Source: Clostridia bacterium
GTDB lineage: Bacteria > Bacillota > Clostridia > Oscillospirales > Acutalibacteraceae
Direction of reading: 5' to 3'
Length of the DNA: 6,887 nt
Assembly (NCBI GenBank): GCA_017549905.1
Contig: JAFYNC010000098.1
Coordinates: 1 to 6,887 of the forward strand
Position 1 is the first letter of the stretch; each line of letters starts with the position of its first letter. This document shows positions 5,990 through 6,887 of the stretch, one piece after another. The position numbers and the translations under genes are program-made. The notes under the pieces were generated by a model. It was not told where the DNA came from and made no database searches. It was given only the letters and a program-made list of their open reading frames with translations.

Positions 5990-6887
5990 CTATCTAAAAC
6001 GTTTACCTCTGCGGAAAACGTAATTATCGAAGCCGCTGTTTGCTTCAAGTCTTTTAGCGGTACCCAAAACAACACAGTCAAGCGGGTTTGCCGCAATTGT
6101 TACAGGCATACCTGTTTCTTCCGCTATAAGCTCTGCCAAACCGCGAAGCAATGCACCGCCGCCTGTAAGGGTAATTCCCCTGTCCATAATATCGGCAGAA
6201 AGTTCGGGCGGAGTTTTTTCAAGTGTTAAGCGAATAGTATCGATTATTTGAGAAATCGGGTCTGCCATTGCATAACGCACCTCTTCAGAGGTGATTATTA
6301 CATTTTTAGGAAGACCGTCAACCTGATTTCGTCCCTTAACCTCAACACTTGTTTCATTTTCATAAGGCTTTGCAGAGCCGATTTCAATTTTAATTTGTTC
6401 GGCAGTGCGCTCACCGATAAGAAGATTATGCTTACGTCTTATATAGTTGATAATTGCTTCATCAAGGTCATCGCCCGCAATTCTGATAGACTGCGCTGTA
6501 ACAATATCTCCAAGAGATATAACCGCAACTTCACTTGTGCCGCCACCGATGTCCACAACCATATTGCCTGCCGCATCCCAAACGGGAAGACCTGCACCTA
6601 CTGCTGCGGCCATTGGTTCTTCAACCAAATCCACATCAGATGCGCCGGCTTGCTTTGCGGCATCATAAACTGCGCGGCTTTCAACCTCGGTTACACCTGC
6701 GGGAATACAAATAACCATTCTAACTCTTGAGAAAAAAGAGCCTTTTAGCGCCTCTCTTATAAATCTTTTAAGCATTGCCGCTGTAACATCAAAGTCTGCA
6801 ATAACGCCGTCCTTCAAAGGTCTTACAGCCACTATGGATCCGGGCGTCCTGCCAATCATTTCCTTAGCCTCGGTACCAACGGCGCGA
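5990..6887 (-). CDS. mreB: Rod shape-determining actin homologue MreB (5' end outside the window)
   Basis: MreB forms membrane-associated ATP-dependent filaments that steer lateral wall synthesis. The reading frame stays open to the right window edge: nine codons (RAVGTEAKE) precede the internal Met at 6859, and [15 protein letters not shown] is a conserved MreB block. The Met is therefore not the start. About 298 residues are visible, so roughly 40 N-terminal residues, including the phosphate-1 loop, are missing. Seen are [26 protein letters not shown], the phosphate-2 motif [15 protein letters not shown] (about visible residues 112-126) and the adenosine motif [11 protein letters not shown] (about 240-250). 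The [13 protein letters not shown] form and the following mreC favour MreB over DnaK or FtsA relatives. Whether it is MreB or an Mbl paralogue cannot be settled here. The stop is TAG, overlapped by the mreC ribosome binding site. Confidence 0.97.
   Translation of the reverse strand, partial: RAVGTEAKEMIGRTPGSIVAVRPLKDGVIADFDVTAAMLKRFIREALKGSFFSRVRMVICIPAGVTEVESRAVYDAAKQAGASDVDLVEEPMAAAVGAGLPVWDAAGNMVVDIGGGTSEVAVISLGDIVTAQSIRIAGDDLDEAIINYIRRKHNLLIGERTAEQIKIEIGSAKPYENETSVEVKGRNQVDGLPKNVIITSEEVRYAMADPISQIIDTIRLTLEKTPPELSADIMDRGITLTGGGALLRGLAELIAEETGMPVTIAANPLDCVVLGTAKRLEANSGFDNYVFRRGKRFR

Noticed and set aside
6248..6730. Long open frames on the plus strand opposite mreB (also 6447-6668)
   Set aside because: They lie fully antisense to a well conserved gene, have Cys/Asn/Ser-rich low-quality translations, no Shine-Dalgarno support and no recognisable domain.

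Overview
The window looks like an ordinary chromosomal segment from a low-to-moderate GC Firmicute, most likely a gut-type Clostridia lineage (Oscillospirales/Ruminococcaceae-like). This placement is inferred from three things: the mreB-mreC-mreD-PBP2 gene order, an L-box (lysine) riboswitch of the Bacillus/Clostridium type, and strong GGAGG-like ribosome binding sites that include one supporting a TTG start. No mobile element, CRISPR array, rRNA or tRNA was found. Apart from one possible gene tail at the left edge, every gene lies on the minus strand, so the biological reading order runs from the right end to the left.

Right part (6887 down to 2617) is the rod-shape / lateral wall elongation cluster. 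It contains mreB (N-terminus cut off by the window edge), mreC, mreD and a class B penicillin-binding protein 2. The genes are tightly packed. The mreC Shine-Dalgarno overlaps the mreB stop, mreC and mreD overlap by 4 nt (ATGA), and PBP2 starts 17 nt after mreD at a TTG codon behind a GGAGGA. MreB filaments, the MreC/MreD membrane scaffold and the PBP2 transpeptidase work together as the elongasome; RodA is not in the window.

Middle part (2616 down to 2320) is a fully readable regulatory leader. A near-consensus sigma-A promoter (TTGACA, 17 nt, TATATT) sits immediately behind the PBP2 stop. It is followed by a complete lysine riboswitch aptamer, a 10-bp antiterminator pairing and an intrinsic terminator with a GCAA loop and a U tract. 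The dapA ribosome binding site comes next.

Left part (2319 down to 137) is a two-gene lysine/DAP operon. dapA (dihydrodipicolinate synthase, first committed step) and lysA (diaminopimelate decarboxylase, last step) are joined by a TAATG stop/start overlap. A 13-bp perfect terminator hairpin follows lysA. Beyond it, bases 3-77 may be the C-terminal tail of a convergent plus-strand gene, with a short AT-rich repeat between.

The two operons are functionally linked, since DAP is both the lysine precursor and, in many such bacteria, the peptidoglycan cross-linking residue acted on by PBP2. No terminator is seen between PBP2 and the riboswitch, so the riboswitch terminator probably also ends or gates transcription coming from the mre cluster. 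I found no convincing new biological system; the most rewarding element is the riboswitch leader and its position.
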